DNA of 64,000 nucleotides, taken from positions 72,538,217 through 72,602,216 of the forward strand of contig CM048841.1 of NCBI GenBank assembly GCA_026545765.1, read 5' to 3'. The number at the start of each line of letters is the position of its first letter. Position 1 is the stretch's first letter. Of the stretch, positions 35,330 through 45,311 are shown piece after piece. A program made the position numbers and the translations under genes. Under the pieces are notes generated by a model, which saw only the letters and a program-made list of their open reading frames with translations, did not search any database and was not told the DNA's origin. Source of the stretch: Plantago major. Its lineage: Eukaryota > Streptophyta > Magnoliopsida > Lamiales > Plantaginaceae.

Positions 35330-36040
35330 ATAACAACTAACTATCACATTCGTGCTTAAAACAATAACAAAGTAGGAACATGCAACAAAATTTAAGAACA
35401 ATAACATTGATGCTTAAAATAGTAACAGTGCATCTTAAAACTATAACAAAGCAGGAACATGCAATACAAGCTAAAAACAGTAACATTAATACTTAAAACT
35501 ATAACAGTGTCTCTTAAAATGTTAACAATGCCTCTTATAACTATAACAAAGCAGGAACATGCGACACAAGCTAAAAACAGTAACATTGATGCTTAAAACA
35601 ATAACTGTGTTTTTTAAAACTATAACAATGCCTTTTAAAATTATAACAAAACAGAAAAATGCAATACAAGCTAAAAACAGTAGACAAAACAGAAAAATAC
35701 AACAGTGCTAAAACAACAACATTAATGGTTAAAACAATAGCAGTGTCTCTTAAAACTATATCAATGCCTCTTGATATTATAACAAGGCAGAAACATGCAA
35801 CACAAGCTAAAAACAATAACATTGATGCTTAAAACCATAATATTGTCTTTTAAAACTACAACAATGCCTCTTAAAACTATAATAATCAGAAACATGCAAC
35901 ACAAGCTAAATACAGTAATATTGATGCTTAAAACTAAAACAGACTCTTAAAAAATATACAAATGCATCTTAAAACTATAACAAAGTAGAAACATGCAACA
36001 CAAGCTAAAAACCATAACAATGGTTGTTCAAACAGTAAGG
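35330..36040. repeat. ~100-bp tandem repeat array
   Basis: The marker GCAGGAACATGCAACACAAG (or near variants) recurs at about 35379, 35453, 35553, 35651, 35789, 35889 and 35987, mostly 98-100 bp apart, with TTAAAACTATAAC and AACATTGATGCTTAAAA between. Unit divergence is modest. Non-coding. Confidence 0.85.
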
Positions 36041-36289
36041 TACGTACGGATTTGCTGTTCAGATCTGATATATTTTTCAGATCTGAACATATTTTCGGGA
36101 ATGATTTTCATATCTGACGAGCTAGCTTCTTCATCATTCCGGATTTGTGGATTTGAACATTATATCAACTGGATCTGGAAGTTTAAAACATCAAATAATG
36201 AAAATTGAATCGAAAATCATGAAACACACACAAAACACACATAAAACTTGGAATAAATCACAAACACACACACACACACACAAATGGAG

Positions 36290-36480
36290 ATGTTTTTACC
36301 TGATTCACGTCGATAGAAGCTATTTAGCTGAAATCCGGTGGAAACGGTGAAAATCCGGCGAGTAAACGACAGATCGGGAGAGAGAGAGAGTCGCAGAAAC
36401 ACACACAAACACGTTTTGCTATGTGTTTTTTTTTTCTTTTTCTCAATTTTCAACATGTTTTTGGTCTATATATAGGCAAC
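36290..36480 (-). promoter_or_regulatory. Promoter-like segment reading into the repeat array
   Basis: On the minus strand: TATA-like CCTATATATAGACC (about 36466-36479), an A-rich stretch, a CT-rich leader (CTCTCTCTCTCTCCCG), then GAATCAG|GTAAAAAC, which looks like a splice donor near 36300. It resembles the 5' end of a plant transcription unit with a non-coding first exon whose first intron would hold the tandem repeats. An (AC)n tract lies at 36262-36280. No downstream exon was identified. Confidence 0.3.
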
Positions 36481-36540
36481 CGGTCCGGTTTGTTTCTCCG
36501 AAAACCGCTCGTCCGGTTCATTTGACCGGTTTTTAACATT

Positions 36541-37976
36541 TAAACCAAAATTTTCTATGTAATAGGAAAGTCTTACGTTTTACTATACTTACTCTGGTAA
36601 TATAGATCCTCCACCTATAATTTTTTTCTCGTTGATTTGATTTTTCCTTGTTTGTTTCCTTTCCCCTATTTCCCTAGTCATCAAACAAAACATAAGTTTC
36701 ATAATAAAACCCTTTGTTTTGGATCTCGCTTGTCAAGAACATCGTTTAATCAGGCAAACAACTAAATGCAACACTTTTATTATTGTTTTAAGAACTCGTT
36801 CTAGCTTCATATTTAAAACTTTTTCTATTATGTTCGATTAGTCTTGATATTGTCTCCCGAGAGCCATAAAAAATATATAGGTGCATATAGTAAAAGAAAA
36901 AAGGTCTTATATCATGATATATACTTGTGCAACTAAAGCACCAAACATGGCACCGTGCTTAGTGCGGTGTACCAACTCTAGTTTCTTTAATAAGTTTGGG
37001 ATCAATAGGAAAATTCTATTATACTCTTCGATTTCTTCGTACTAAGTAGCCATATGTGACTTTGTTTAGACTCGTGTAAAAGTTTGATGTAGACTTTTTA
37101 AAATATATAAGTTTATATTATTACGTCAATTTTCGGGTCGTTACACTTGTCCTCTCAGGCCGAGCCGTGTGCGTAACTCGTCCTTACCGCCTTGTGCCCC
37201 ATTCATGATATGTCTTCATACAATCGAACCCCATGAAACTTCAAGTCATGCAATCTAAAACATGAACGAATCATCTTGATCCCAATAAATTTTCCTTTGT
37301 TAACCTTCTCTAGCACAACCACGCACTAGGCATAGACAAATCACATACCAATTAACATTGGAGACCACAATGGAGCCACATACATATCATCTCTTATCTT
37401 TGTTGATCAACTATCCACATGTTTGTACGCTTTAAGCTACACGACTTCTAACGTGCAGTCTTTAGTCCCCATTCAACATGATAGTCATAAATGAGTCCGA
37501 TAGGATATAAATATGCAACAAACAAACCATGGCAATGAATCATATACCATGCATTTAAAATACCATAATAGAAGGTTTGACAAGTTAGGGAAAATCCTAA
37601 CAACTCTCCTTCATGTGCCACGCCCCGTGCGCCTTATTTACGCGCTACAATGGGACCCAATAAAGAAAAAGAAGAAAGTAAAAGTGTCTTTCATGATTAC
37701 TTGAATTTAACTTTCAAAAAATAAAATGAAAATTTTCCGAGTCAAGATTTTGTAAGTTCTTAAAAATGTTTACATTTTGTTTTATAATTTCCACTTTCTT
37801 TTATTACAATAATGAGTATATTTGATTGAATTAAAATGCATATGCATCATTTGATAATAATTTTTGTTTCTTGTTTTATCTAATTTCAATAATATATTAT
37901 AAGCATATCTCTACCATTATATAATTTCTCCAAGCACTCAAGGCTTTTACACGTGAATCGTTTCTCAAAAAAATAC
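36541..37976. other. Dof upstream region, no gene seen
   Basis: AT-rich non-coding DNA with no recognisable domain in either strand. The stretch at 37130-37460 is less AT-rich and may be a repeat, but I cannot assign it. Confidence 0.5.
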
Positions 37977-37984
37977 TATATATA
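37977..37984 (+). promoter_or_regulatory. TATA box of the Dof gene
   Basis: TATATATA lies 46-53 bp upstream of the start codon at 38030, giving a very short leader. Confidence 0.55.
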
Positions 37985-38029
37985 CCACTCTATGTTTCAC
38001 CATAAATTCATCAAACACACGGAGGAAAA

Positions 38030-38778
38030 ATGGAAGACAACATAAACTCCAACCCAAATTACCCGTTGAAGCCAACTGAGGGCTATGGTAATAACAATCC
38101 TCCCCCGCCTCCACCTCCCCAAATAAAATGCCCTCGGTGCAACTCATCCAATACTAGGTTTTCTTATTTTAATAACTACACCACTACACAACCTAGATAT
38201 CGTTGTAAAAATTGCCACAGGTTTTGGACCCTAGGTGGGACCCTACGGGATGTGCCAGTTGGTGGTGGCTGCAGGAAGAACAAGGTCGCCAAGACCTCCA
38301 TCGGCCAGTCTTCCACATCAAATGAGGGTACTTTTACCCAGTCCGCACCACCTCCATTGACTCCTCCTTATCCGATCCTAAGTCAAGGATTATGGCCAAC
38401 TGGTGTTGTTAGCGGTAATTCTTACCACCCCCAGGAGCCATGTTGTCATCACAAACAACAATTCAATCAATCAACCAACCCTCACTTGCCACCTTCGGCA
38501 ATGGCGATGGGTTTGTGAATAACTATTCTATGATACAAGGTGTTAACTTTTCAGCTATGAGGCCTCATATATCGCCGCCACAATTTAACACTCAGTATCT
38601 GTCGATACAACAGGGTTTTATGAGCTCTAGAAATCCGGGATTTGTGAACATGGGTGGTGCTAGTACTTCAGCTGGAGTGAGAGGTAATCTCGTGGTCAAT
38701 GACGATGATCGTCAATTCAATCAAAATTGTTTTTCCGATAACGCTGCTTATAATCATCCCGGGTTTGATCATTTCTAG
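38030..38778 (+). CDS. Dof zinc-finger transcription factor, frameshifted
   Basis: The start codon opens MEDNINSN, followed by a proline run and a Dof domain at residues 33-86: cysteines at 34, 37, 59 and 62 in C-x2-C-x21-C-x2-C spacing, then [20 protein letters not shown]. Dof proteins are plant-specific nuclear factors that bind AAAG sites. The finger is complete. The first frame stops at 38518, yet a second frame (from about 38440) continues with [20 protein letters not shown] to GFDHF at 38778. That is typical of Dof C-termini, so one indel lies between about 38430 and 38510. The restored length would be about 250 residues. It may be a pseudogene or a sequencing error. Unusually, it lies inside the 26.8-kb block that splits LINE-1. 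The subgroup cannot be named. Confidence 0.82.
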
Positions 38779-38779
38779 T

Positions 38780-40100
38780 GGATATTTCAGTCCCATGGAA
38801 AAAAAGGATTTCCAGATTGACGACAATATTTGGAAATTATTTTCCATTATATCTAGCTCTCATATGTCATGTACTTATGGCAGTCGATGTGTGTTTTTTA
38901 ATAGTTTTTTTTTATGTGTTTGTTATGTGTGTTTAATGTTCTTAGTGTTTGCTCTTTATATTGTTTTTATGTTTATGTAAAAGTAAATTGATCCCATCAC
39001 TCTCCTTTATTGGAGACAATGTGTGTGAGATGTATATGGTTTTCTAAACTATATACAGGGAGACGAATCTTGGTCAGTGTTTAGTTTGTATTCCATTCAA
39101 CTTTTACATGAGAAGTTAATGAATCTTTGGTTTAGTTTTGATGTTCTTTTTCCCGTTCACACATCTCTTTTATTATCTAGTTAAAGTAGAGTTTCATCGG
39201 AGTTTAGCACTTTTGAGTTTGAAATTGATTAATGATAAATAAGTTAACCTTTTCATGGCAAGAAGTAAAATTATATTAAAAGTCAAAAGACACGCTCAAT
39301 ATTTTATTATCTGTAAACAATTTTCATTGAGTACTAGAACCATATAAGTGAAATATGAGATTGATATATTATTTGTCTGTAAAAACTTGAGATTTGTAAC
39401 ATATAATCACACAATGTAATGGATGGTGAATGGATGAGTGCATAAAGTAACAACTCATCCAAATTACATGATTAAACATAACTTAAGTCAAGTATAGATT
39501 GGTGTGTTCTATTTACACTTTAATGGTGTTGCAATCAAGTTCATAATTGTTTTGCTAGATATTTGACAAGACAATTTAATCTCTAATGGCTAATCTACAG
39601 GACATTAAGGGCCTTTATGATGCCGTATACGAAAAATCTATAAATATATCCATTTCCATTTGAATTTGCATGTCCAAATATCTTAATAATCAAGGTTAAT
39701 CAAATAGACGTAAATGATTTCAACAACGGACTGTCATATAATGACGCAATCATATATTGCTAGATAGACCGTAAACAAGGGACCTGAAAATTCCATAAAC
39801 AATGATGAAATCTTAATTAGTAAAGAACCTTTAGAAACTAAAGATTCTATATATAGCGAAAATCAATTTTCTAAATTCGTTATAAATTATAACTTAGAAA
39901 GAGATTTACATGTATTGTAATGGCATTTTTTGAATTTATACATAAGATAAAACATGAAAAATAATGGAAAGAGATATTAGTGCATTTGAAAGCACACACC
40001 TTAAAATATGTTCGTACCTAAAACTTAAGAAAAATCAACATATAACTATATATAGATGTTAAACTACTGAAATACGTTCTTATTTTGAAGGAATGAGTTG
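38780..40100. other. Downstream of Dof, no gene seen
   Basis: AT-rich, probably the Dof 3' UTR up to about 39000 and then non-coding DNA. No conserved domain seen. Confidence 0.5.
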
Positions 40101-40485
40101 TTGACTACTGGAAGAAGTTCTTATTTTGAACCTTGTTGGTTCATTTTCATCGTCTTCATTATCCATGTTCAAGATGTTTTGAGTCGTGAAACCGATCAGC
40201 TGTTGCCTAAACAGTCTTCAACTTCTTTGAAGTTCTAGTTTCTGGGAGGGGGGTAGGCTTACTTTTTCAGCAACTCCATTATCTTTTGTACTTGTCACTG
40301 GAGGAGGAAGTGCAAATTGTTGTCTTTCAGTACTTGTTGAAGGAAATTGATTTCACCACACCATCATAGTGGCTTTGTTTCTATTATATTTATAGGAGAT
40401 TGTACAAATTATAATAAGAAAAATATTTACAAAACAAAGTAAATTCCATAAGAAAAACTATGAAGATGATTCTCGAATATCTTCA
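40101..40485 (-). repeat. Probable 3' LTR of the chimeric Copia remnant
   Basis: On the minus strand TGAAGATATTCGAGAATC follows the polypurine tract at 40489-40506, the expected place for an LTR start. The far border is uncertain (about 40100-40135). Confidence 0.4.
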
Positions 40486-40488
40486 ATA

Positions 40489-40506
40489 CCCCCCCCCCTC
40501 CCCCCT
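40489..40506 (-). other. G-rich polypurine tract
   Basis: Minus strand GAGGGGGGAGGGGGGGGGG directly after the RNase H C-terminus, with a 10-base homopolymer. Confidence 0.75.
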
Positions 40507-41530
40507 CAAGCAAAGTGTGGGATTGGGTGAGACGCAGAGCTTGGATCGGAAGAATGTGAACAGAGGCTTGTCCAATGCCTTGGTGAAATTTTCAGCAATG
40601 TTGAGATGTGTAGGAACAAATTGTGTGCGTAAACAACCTGTTGTGACAAGTTCTCTAGTAAAGTGATAATCAAGGTCAATATGTTTGGCTCGTTTGTGTG
40701 ACACGGGATTATCACTAATAAAAATGGCCCCTTTGTTATTACACAATAACAGAGGGACAGAAGATGTAGAAACACACAAGTCACAAAGTAAGTGAGTGAG
40801 CCAAATAATGTCGGCAGCAGCGTTTGCAAGGGAACGATATTCCGACTCACAACTCGAACGAGAAACGGTGGGCTGTTTCTTGGAGCTCCACAAAACCAAA
40901 TTAGATCCAAGAAAAATGGAAGTGGAACGACGAGTGTCAAGACAAGCTGCCCAGTTGGCATCAGAATAGGCCAATAATTCAGGAGAAGACCGAGTGAATG
41001 ATATGCCATACTGGGTGGTTCCCTTGACATAGCGTAAAATACGCTTAACCGCCATGAAATGGTCATCGGTAGGTGCTTGCATGAATTGACTAACAATATT
41101 AACTGCATAAGAGATGTCTGGACGCGTAATGGTAAGATACTGAAGTGCACCAACTAAGGAGCGTTAAAGAGTAGCATCTGAAAAAGAGTTGCCATCACGG
41201 ATAAATTGTTGTCCAGATGCCATAGGAGTAGCAACATGTTTGCTTATGGAGATTGGACCGAACAAGAAGATCATCGGCATACTTTGCTTGGCTAAGAAAC
41301 AAGCCATTGGCGGTGTAGGTGACTTCTAATCCCAGAAAGTAACTAAGTTTCCCCAAATCTTTAGTAGCAAATGTGGCATTAATAGTAGATATAAATCGGC
41401 AAACAAGAAGATCAGTATTGCCTGTCAAAATGATATCATCCACATATACTAGAAGATATAGAAGCAAGAAACTATGTGTATAAACAAATAACGAGGGATC
41501 AGCCCGACTACATGCAAAACCAAGTTTACA
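40507..41530 (-). pseudogene. Copia RT end and RNase H, a second lineage
   Basis: The minus strand reads GFACSRADPSLFVYTHSFLL, the catalytic YVDDIILTGN, LSYFLGLEVTYTANGLFLSQ, then RNase H (LRYVKGTTQYGISFTRSS, AYSDANWAACLDTRRSTS, KHIDLDYHFTRELV, ending ENFTKAL). These sequences are clearly different from the RT/RH at 23101-24682, and the element ends straight into a G-rich polypurine tract without an extra ORF. It belongs to another Copia lineage (non-Sirevirus). Frameshift near 41190. Confidence 0.85.
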
Positions 41531-42031
41531 CTGTATGTGCTCAGGTGTCGATCTGATGATGATATTACGAGCTTGACCATCCAATCTATGTCTCTTGGCA
41601 TCTTCAGATGTCCAGAACTCTCTTGGCTTGTCTTCATACATAATGCTTCCACGAGCAACACGACCACTATCACTAGCAGCCGCATCCTCGCTTCCATCTT
41701 CCTTGCCTAAGGCTTTTCTTCCATCAGACACCTCAGTAACTTGTTTGAGTTGTCTGATTTTGATAGGCCCTTCATTGATGACATAGATCATCTCATCACT
41801 AATGGCCTCCAGATGGAGCATCATGTTGTTCTTCCATTTCTCGTAGTTTTTCGGCGAGAATGGGTGCATCACTCAGAGACATACCTGCACACTCAACACA
41901 CAAATTATAGAGTCCTCAGAAAGGGACAAAGTTCCTTCACCTATCTGGGGATCTAGGTTCAGTGCAGAAGGCTTGTGAACCTCCTGCTCTGATACCGCTT
42001 GTTGGTCCAGATAACGGCAAAGTAAAAGACT
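41520..42031 (-). pseudogene. Sirevirus-like gag N-terminus, primer site and LTR stub fused to another Copia
   Basis: From 42031 downwards on the minus strand: a 32-bp LTR remnant (42000-42031), a primer site with one change (near 41985-41998), a leader, then gag (MMHPFSPKNYEKWKNNMMLH, EDGSEDAAASDSGRVARGSI) matching 28540-28990 closely. After HIQCKL the reading switches directly, in frame, to the RT of another Copia lineage. The fused frame runs from 41872 to 41195. The LTR stub stops at AAAGACT, just before the G run of the family. Confidence 0.88.
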
Positions 42032-43199
42032 GACAGGATCTTGGGTAGGATTCATCACTGGACAATCCGCCTACTGAGTTATGCTGGCCGAGAGCAACTG
42101 ATTAAAAGTGTCATCACTTCCATCACTTAGATCGGCTTCAGTCTTCCTATCTGAAGAAATCTTGGATCATATTCAGCGATGTCATGTAATTTCTTATGGA
42201 GTGGTAAGGATGGGAATTAGGAAGGCCTTGGTCTCATGGAAGCAGTGCACCTAGGAGGCTGGCGGTTTGAACTTAATAAGTCTTCCTGAATGGAATAAAG
42301 CACTGATTGCTAAACTACTTTGGAAGATCTAGACGAAGGCAGATTCTCTCTGGGTGCGATGGATACATAGCTACTATATAAAGAACCAACCGTTAGATGA
42401 CTGGCATATTCCCTTGTGTAGTTCAGTGACGATCCGTGCTCTACAGAGACTCAAGGCCGTAGTGCATGATATGCCGGATTGGGATATGCAGCTCGTGGCA
42501 AATCGATTTTCGGTGAGGAGTATGTATTTTTGCTTACGAGACTGCCCGGATCGTGTAGAATGGCGAGACTTGGTTGTTAGGAACTTAGCGAGGCCTAAAG
42601 CAAGGTTCATTCTCTGGCTTGGACTCCATAGAAGATTGGCAACTAAGGACAGGTTGGCATTTTTTTTGCATCAGTACTGATGGACAATGTGCTTTTTGCA
42701 ATGAGATTGAGAGTTTAGAGCATCTGTACTTTAAGTGCCCCACTACCTACGAGATTCTGATAGGTGGTTTGAGATGGCTTCAGGTATCACATCCCCCCAT
42801 CCATGATTGGCATTAACTAATCACCTGGTTATGTCGAATGGCGAAAGGTAAACGACGACGTGCAATTGTCTTTCGAACTCTGCTTGCTGAGACGTTTTAC
42901 CACATTTGGATGGCGAGAAATGAGAAAATCTTCAAGAATTCGACCCCGGACATGCAACACATTACACGAGATATTATTAGGATTGTCGGAGTCCGCAGCA
43001 TGCGGAGCATAGCTGCTGGTTGGTTCGGGAATTGGATGTGCAGGCACTTGGTCTGTAGGCCGTATTTTAGTCTATTTTGATTGCTATTGTCGTTCTTAGT
43101 CCTAGTCGTTTATTTTATGGGCATGGACATCCTGTCGGCCCCTAAATGTACTGGCATTGTTTTGGAGTAATAAGACAAGTTCTTCGTTCCAAAAAAAAA
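42032..43199 (+). mobile_element. LINE-1, right half with poly(A)
   Basis: Resumes with DRILGRIHHWTIRLLSYAGR exactly where the left half stops, then zf-RVT-type sequence (VANRFSVRSMYFCLRDCPD, LARPKARFILWLGLHRRLAT, CAFCNEIESLEHLYFKCP). It ends in A9-10 at 43191-43200. The target repeat ATGTTGTATTTCTT follows. Stops and small shifts are present, so it is dead. Confidence 0.9.
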
Positions 43200-43213
43200 A
43201 TGTTGTATTTCTT
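43198..43213. repeat. Target-site duplication of LINE-1 (right copy)
   Basis: AAATGTTGTATTTCTT matches 14815-14830. At least 13 non-A-ambiguous bases are shared, the size usual for LINE insertions. It proves that the two LINE halves are one insertion event. Confidence 0.88.
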
Positions 43214-44690
43214 GTATAAAATTACTAACTTGCATGATAAATTTTTATCATATATGTTTTGAAAAAAATATTAACAGATAAGTAAAAATACCTATTAAAC
43301 AAAATTGTGCATGTTTTAACTTAAGCGAAATCACATCAATTAGACAAGAAGTGTAGGGGATAACAAATTGTGCATGTTTTAACTTAAGATGAAATCATCA
43401 CATCAATTAGACAAGAATCAGATGTGATAATCCGGATGGTAGCAAAAGTTTCATGTCAAGAAGTTTCGAGCCGACTTGACAAGTTAGATATGTTTTGGGT
43501 GCAACAAGATGGTTCAACTACTACTTACACAAAAACTAAGAGATGTGATTATCACTCAAAAGTTTAATCCACTATACAACTTTAGATAAGTATTTGTATC
43601 ATAAACTTCATGTAATGATAAAAAAAAATATATGTATAATATTTTATCGAATATTATGTCATTTATTACTATAGGAGAGTATAATTTGTCTCAAATTGGA
43701 ACCATAAGTTTTTATTACTATATGGAGTTTATTTCTTTATAGAGTATTCCTATATAGAGTTTTTACTGTACTATTATTACAACCATTCCCAATATTTCAT
43801 TTTCAAAACTAACACATCATATACATTTATTGTACACATTCCACAAGATTATGCCATCTATTAATCATAATAATAAGTATATTCAATAAGTTTTTACTAA
43901 GGAAACAATGTGCCAACTTACAAATGAGCAAAATTTAGACAAAATGAAGAAAATGAAAAATGTATGTTTACTTAGGCTATGTTATCTTCATTTGAAAACT
44001 CATTAATTTCAGTTCAGTTTAGATCAGTTCAGTTTAGATCTGCTTAGTTGAATTTTATACTACACTTCGCCTGCCATTCGATTCCAGATTCTGTTCGTTG
44101 CATTTAACAGAATAGAGCCTTAGTATGATAGTTCAAAAATTTTCTTTCCTTTTTATTAAAAATCTTTGTCTTCAAATGTTAAAGTTGATATCTTGTTTTC
44201 AAAAGGTTGTGTTCAATTCATGATAGTTCATAAACTTTTGATATATAAAAGACGAAATGATAATTGACATTATTATTTGATGCTTACACTATAGGAAAAA
44301 TAGATTTACATATATTACTATAATAATCACAATCTAAATAGACGAAAGATGCCAAATTATTAGGATAAGGGATTCCAAACATAAAAAATTGTTTTGTAAT
44401 GAAGTTATACCTAAAAGTGGGCACTCAATGTAAAAAAAAAAGTGTGTGCTGTGTAAAAGTTTCAACTTTCAACACAATGCTAGGTCGGATTCTTACGAAA
44501 ATTCAAGTTGTTTTGTACTCACGTACGGAGATGCATTGACTTGTATGGACTTCAACTCAAGTCATACAAATAAAAGTATAAGCTGAAGGAATATGTTACA
44601 TTCCAAACATCGCAAAAGACATGTTATCAATCAATATCCGACACTGTTTCACTTCACTCAACTTATCTCTCTTGAACATTTATAAATGCA
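43214..44690. other. Host DNA continuing the SAM tandem locus, no gene seen
   Basis: AT-rich non-coding sequence that directly continues the host DNA of 14814, plus spacer ahead of a third, badly decayed SAM copy. Words such as CTATATAGAGTTTTTACTG (43750) recall 14694-14760. Confidence 0.55.
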
Positions 44691-44699
44691 ACAAGAACT

Positions 44700-44990
44700 A
44701 AATGCAAAGTGATTCTTTGAGTGGCCGAATGAAGTGTGTACCAAAGTCAAGCGTATAGTTTAAAACACATTTTGTAGATCTTTTCGTGTCATATGGTTTT
44801 TAAGAACAGTTTTGCAAAGCGAGTGGGTGAGAGACATTAACATAATTATGACGATTTTGTTAATGCACCGAATGATTCAATGAGTTTTGCACATCAACTG
44901 ATATTCTGATAAAACTCCAAGCGGAAGGCAAAAGTTACCGGATCATGTGCCGGACATGGGCCTCATATCATGGATGATGGAACGGGTTGG
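44700..44990 (+). pseudogene. SAM-domain gene remnant, copy 3
   Basis: GGCCGAATGAAG followed by AAAGTCAAGCGTATAGTTTA and TTTGTAGATCTTTTCG aligns with GGCCGAATGAAG...TTTGTGGATCCTTTCATG of copy 2. Only the N-terminal segment is recognisable and no frame is open. It shows the duplication had at least three units. Confidence 0.55.
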
Positions 44991-45311
44991 GGGAACAAAA
45001 TGGAGCTTTAGTTGGTGAGAAGAGAAGAAATCTAGTTCCTCGGAGGTATATTGCTATAACAGAGTAACGAGAACAGGATATTTCACATGACCACAACATT
45101 AAGCTACTGAACTGCAATCTACTGTGGAAAGATGAAACAGACAAACACCTTAATAGACGACTACCTGCGCCCCAAAAGAGTGTAATTTTGCAGGCAGCAC
45201 GCACTCCTAAACAAAATTACATCTTTCTGTACAGCAAAATGGACAAAATTTGACACATCAAATTTCTGGTTTACAATACTGCAAGTCTGCACCTCCTTTT
45301 GAGACTAGTCC

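Noticed and set aside
35330..36040. CRISPR-like array
   Set aside because: A eukaryotic tandem repeat with no unique spacers of constant length; units are contiguous.
15185..42031. Plain insertion of one Copia element in LINE-1
   Set aside because: The right edge of the complete Copia lies at 30439 in a different LINE, and the outer ends of the block are LTR interiors without a 5-bp duplication.
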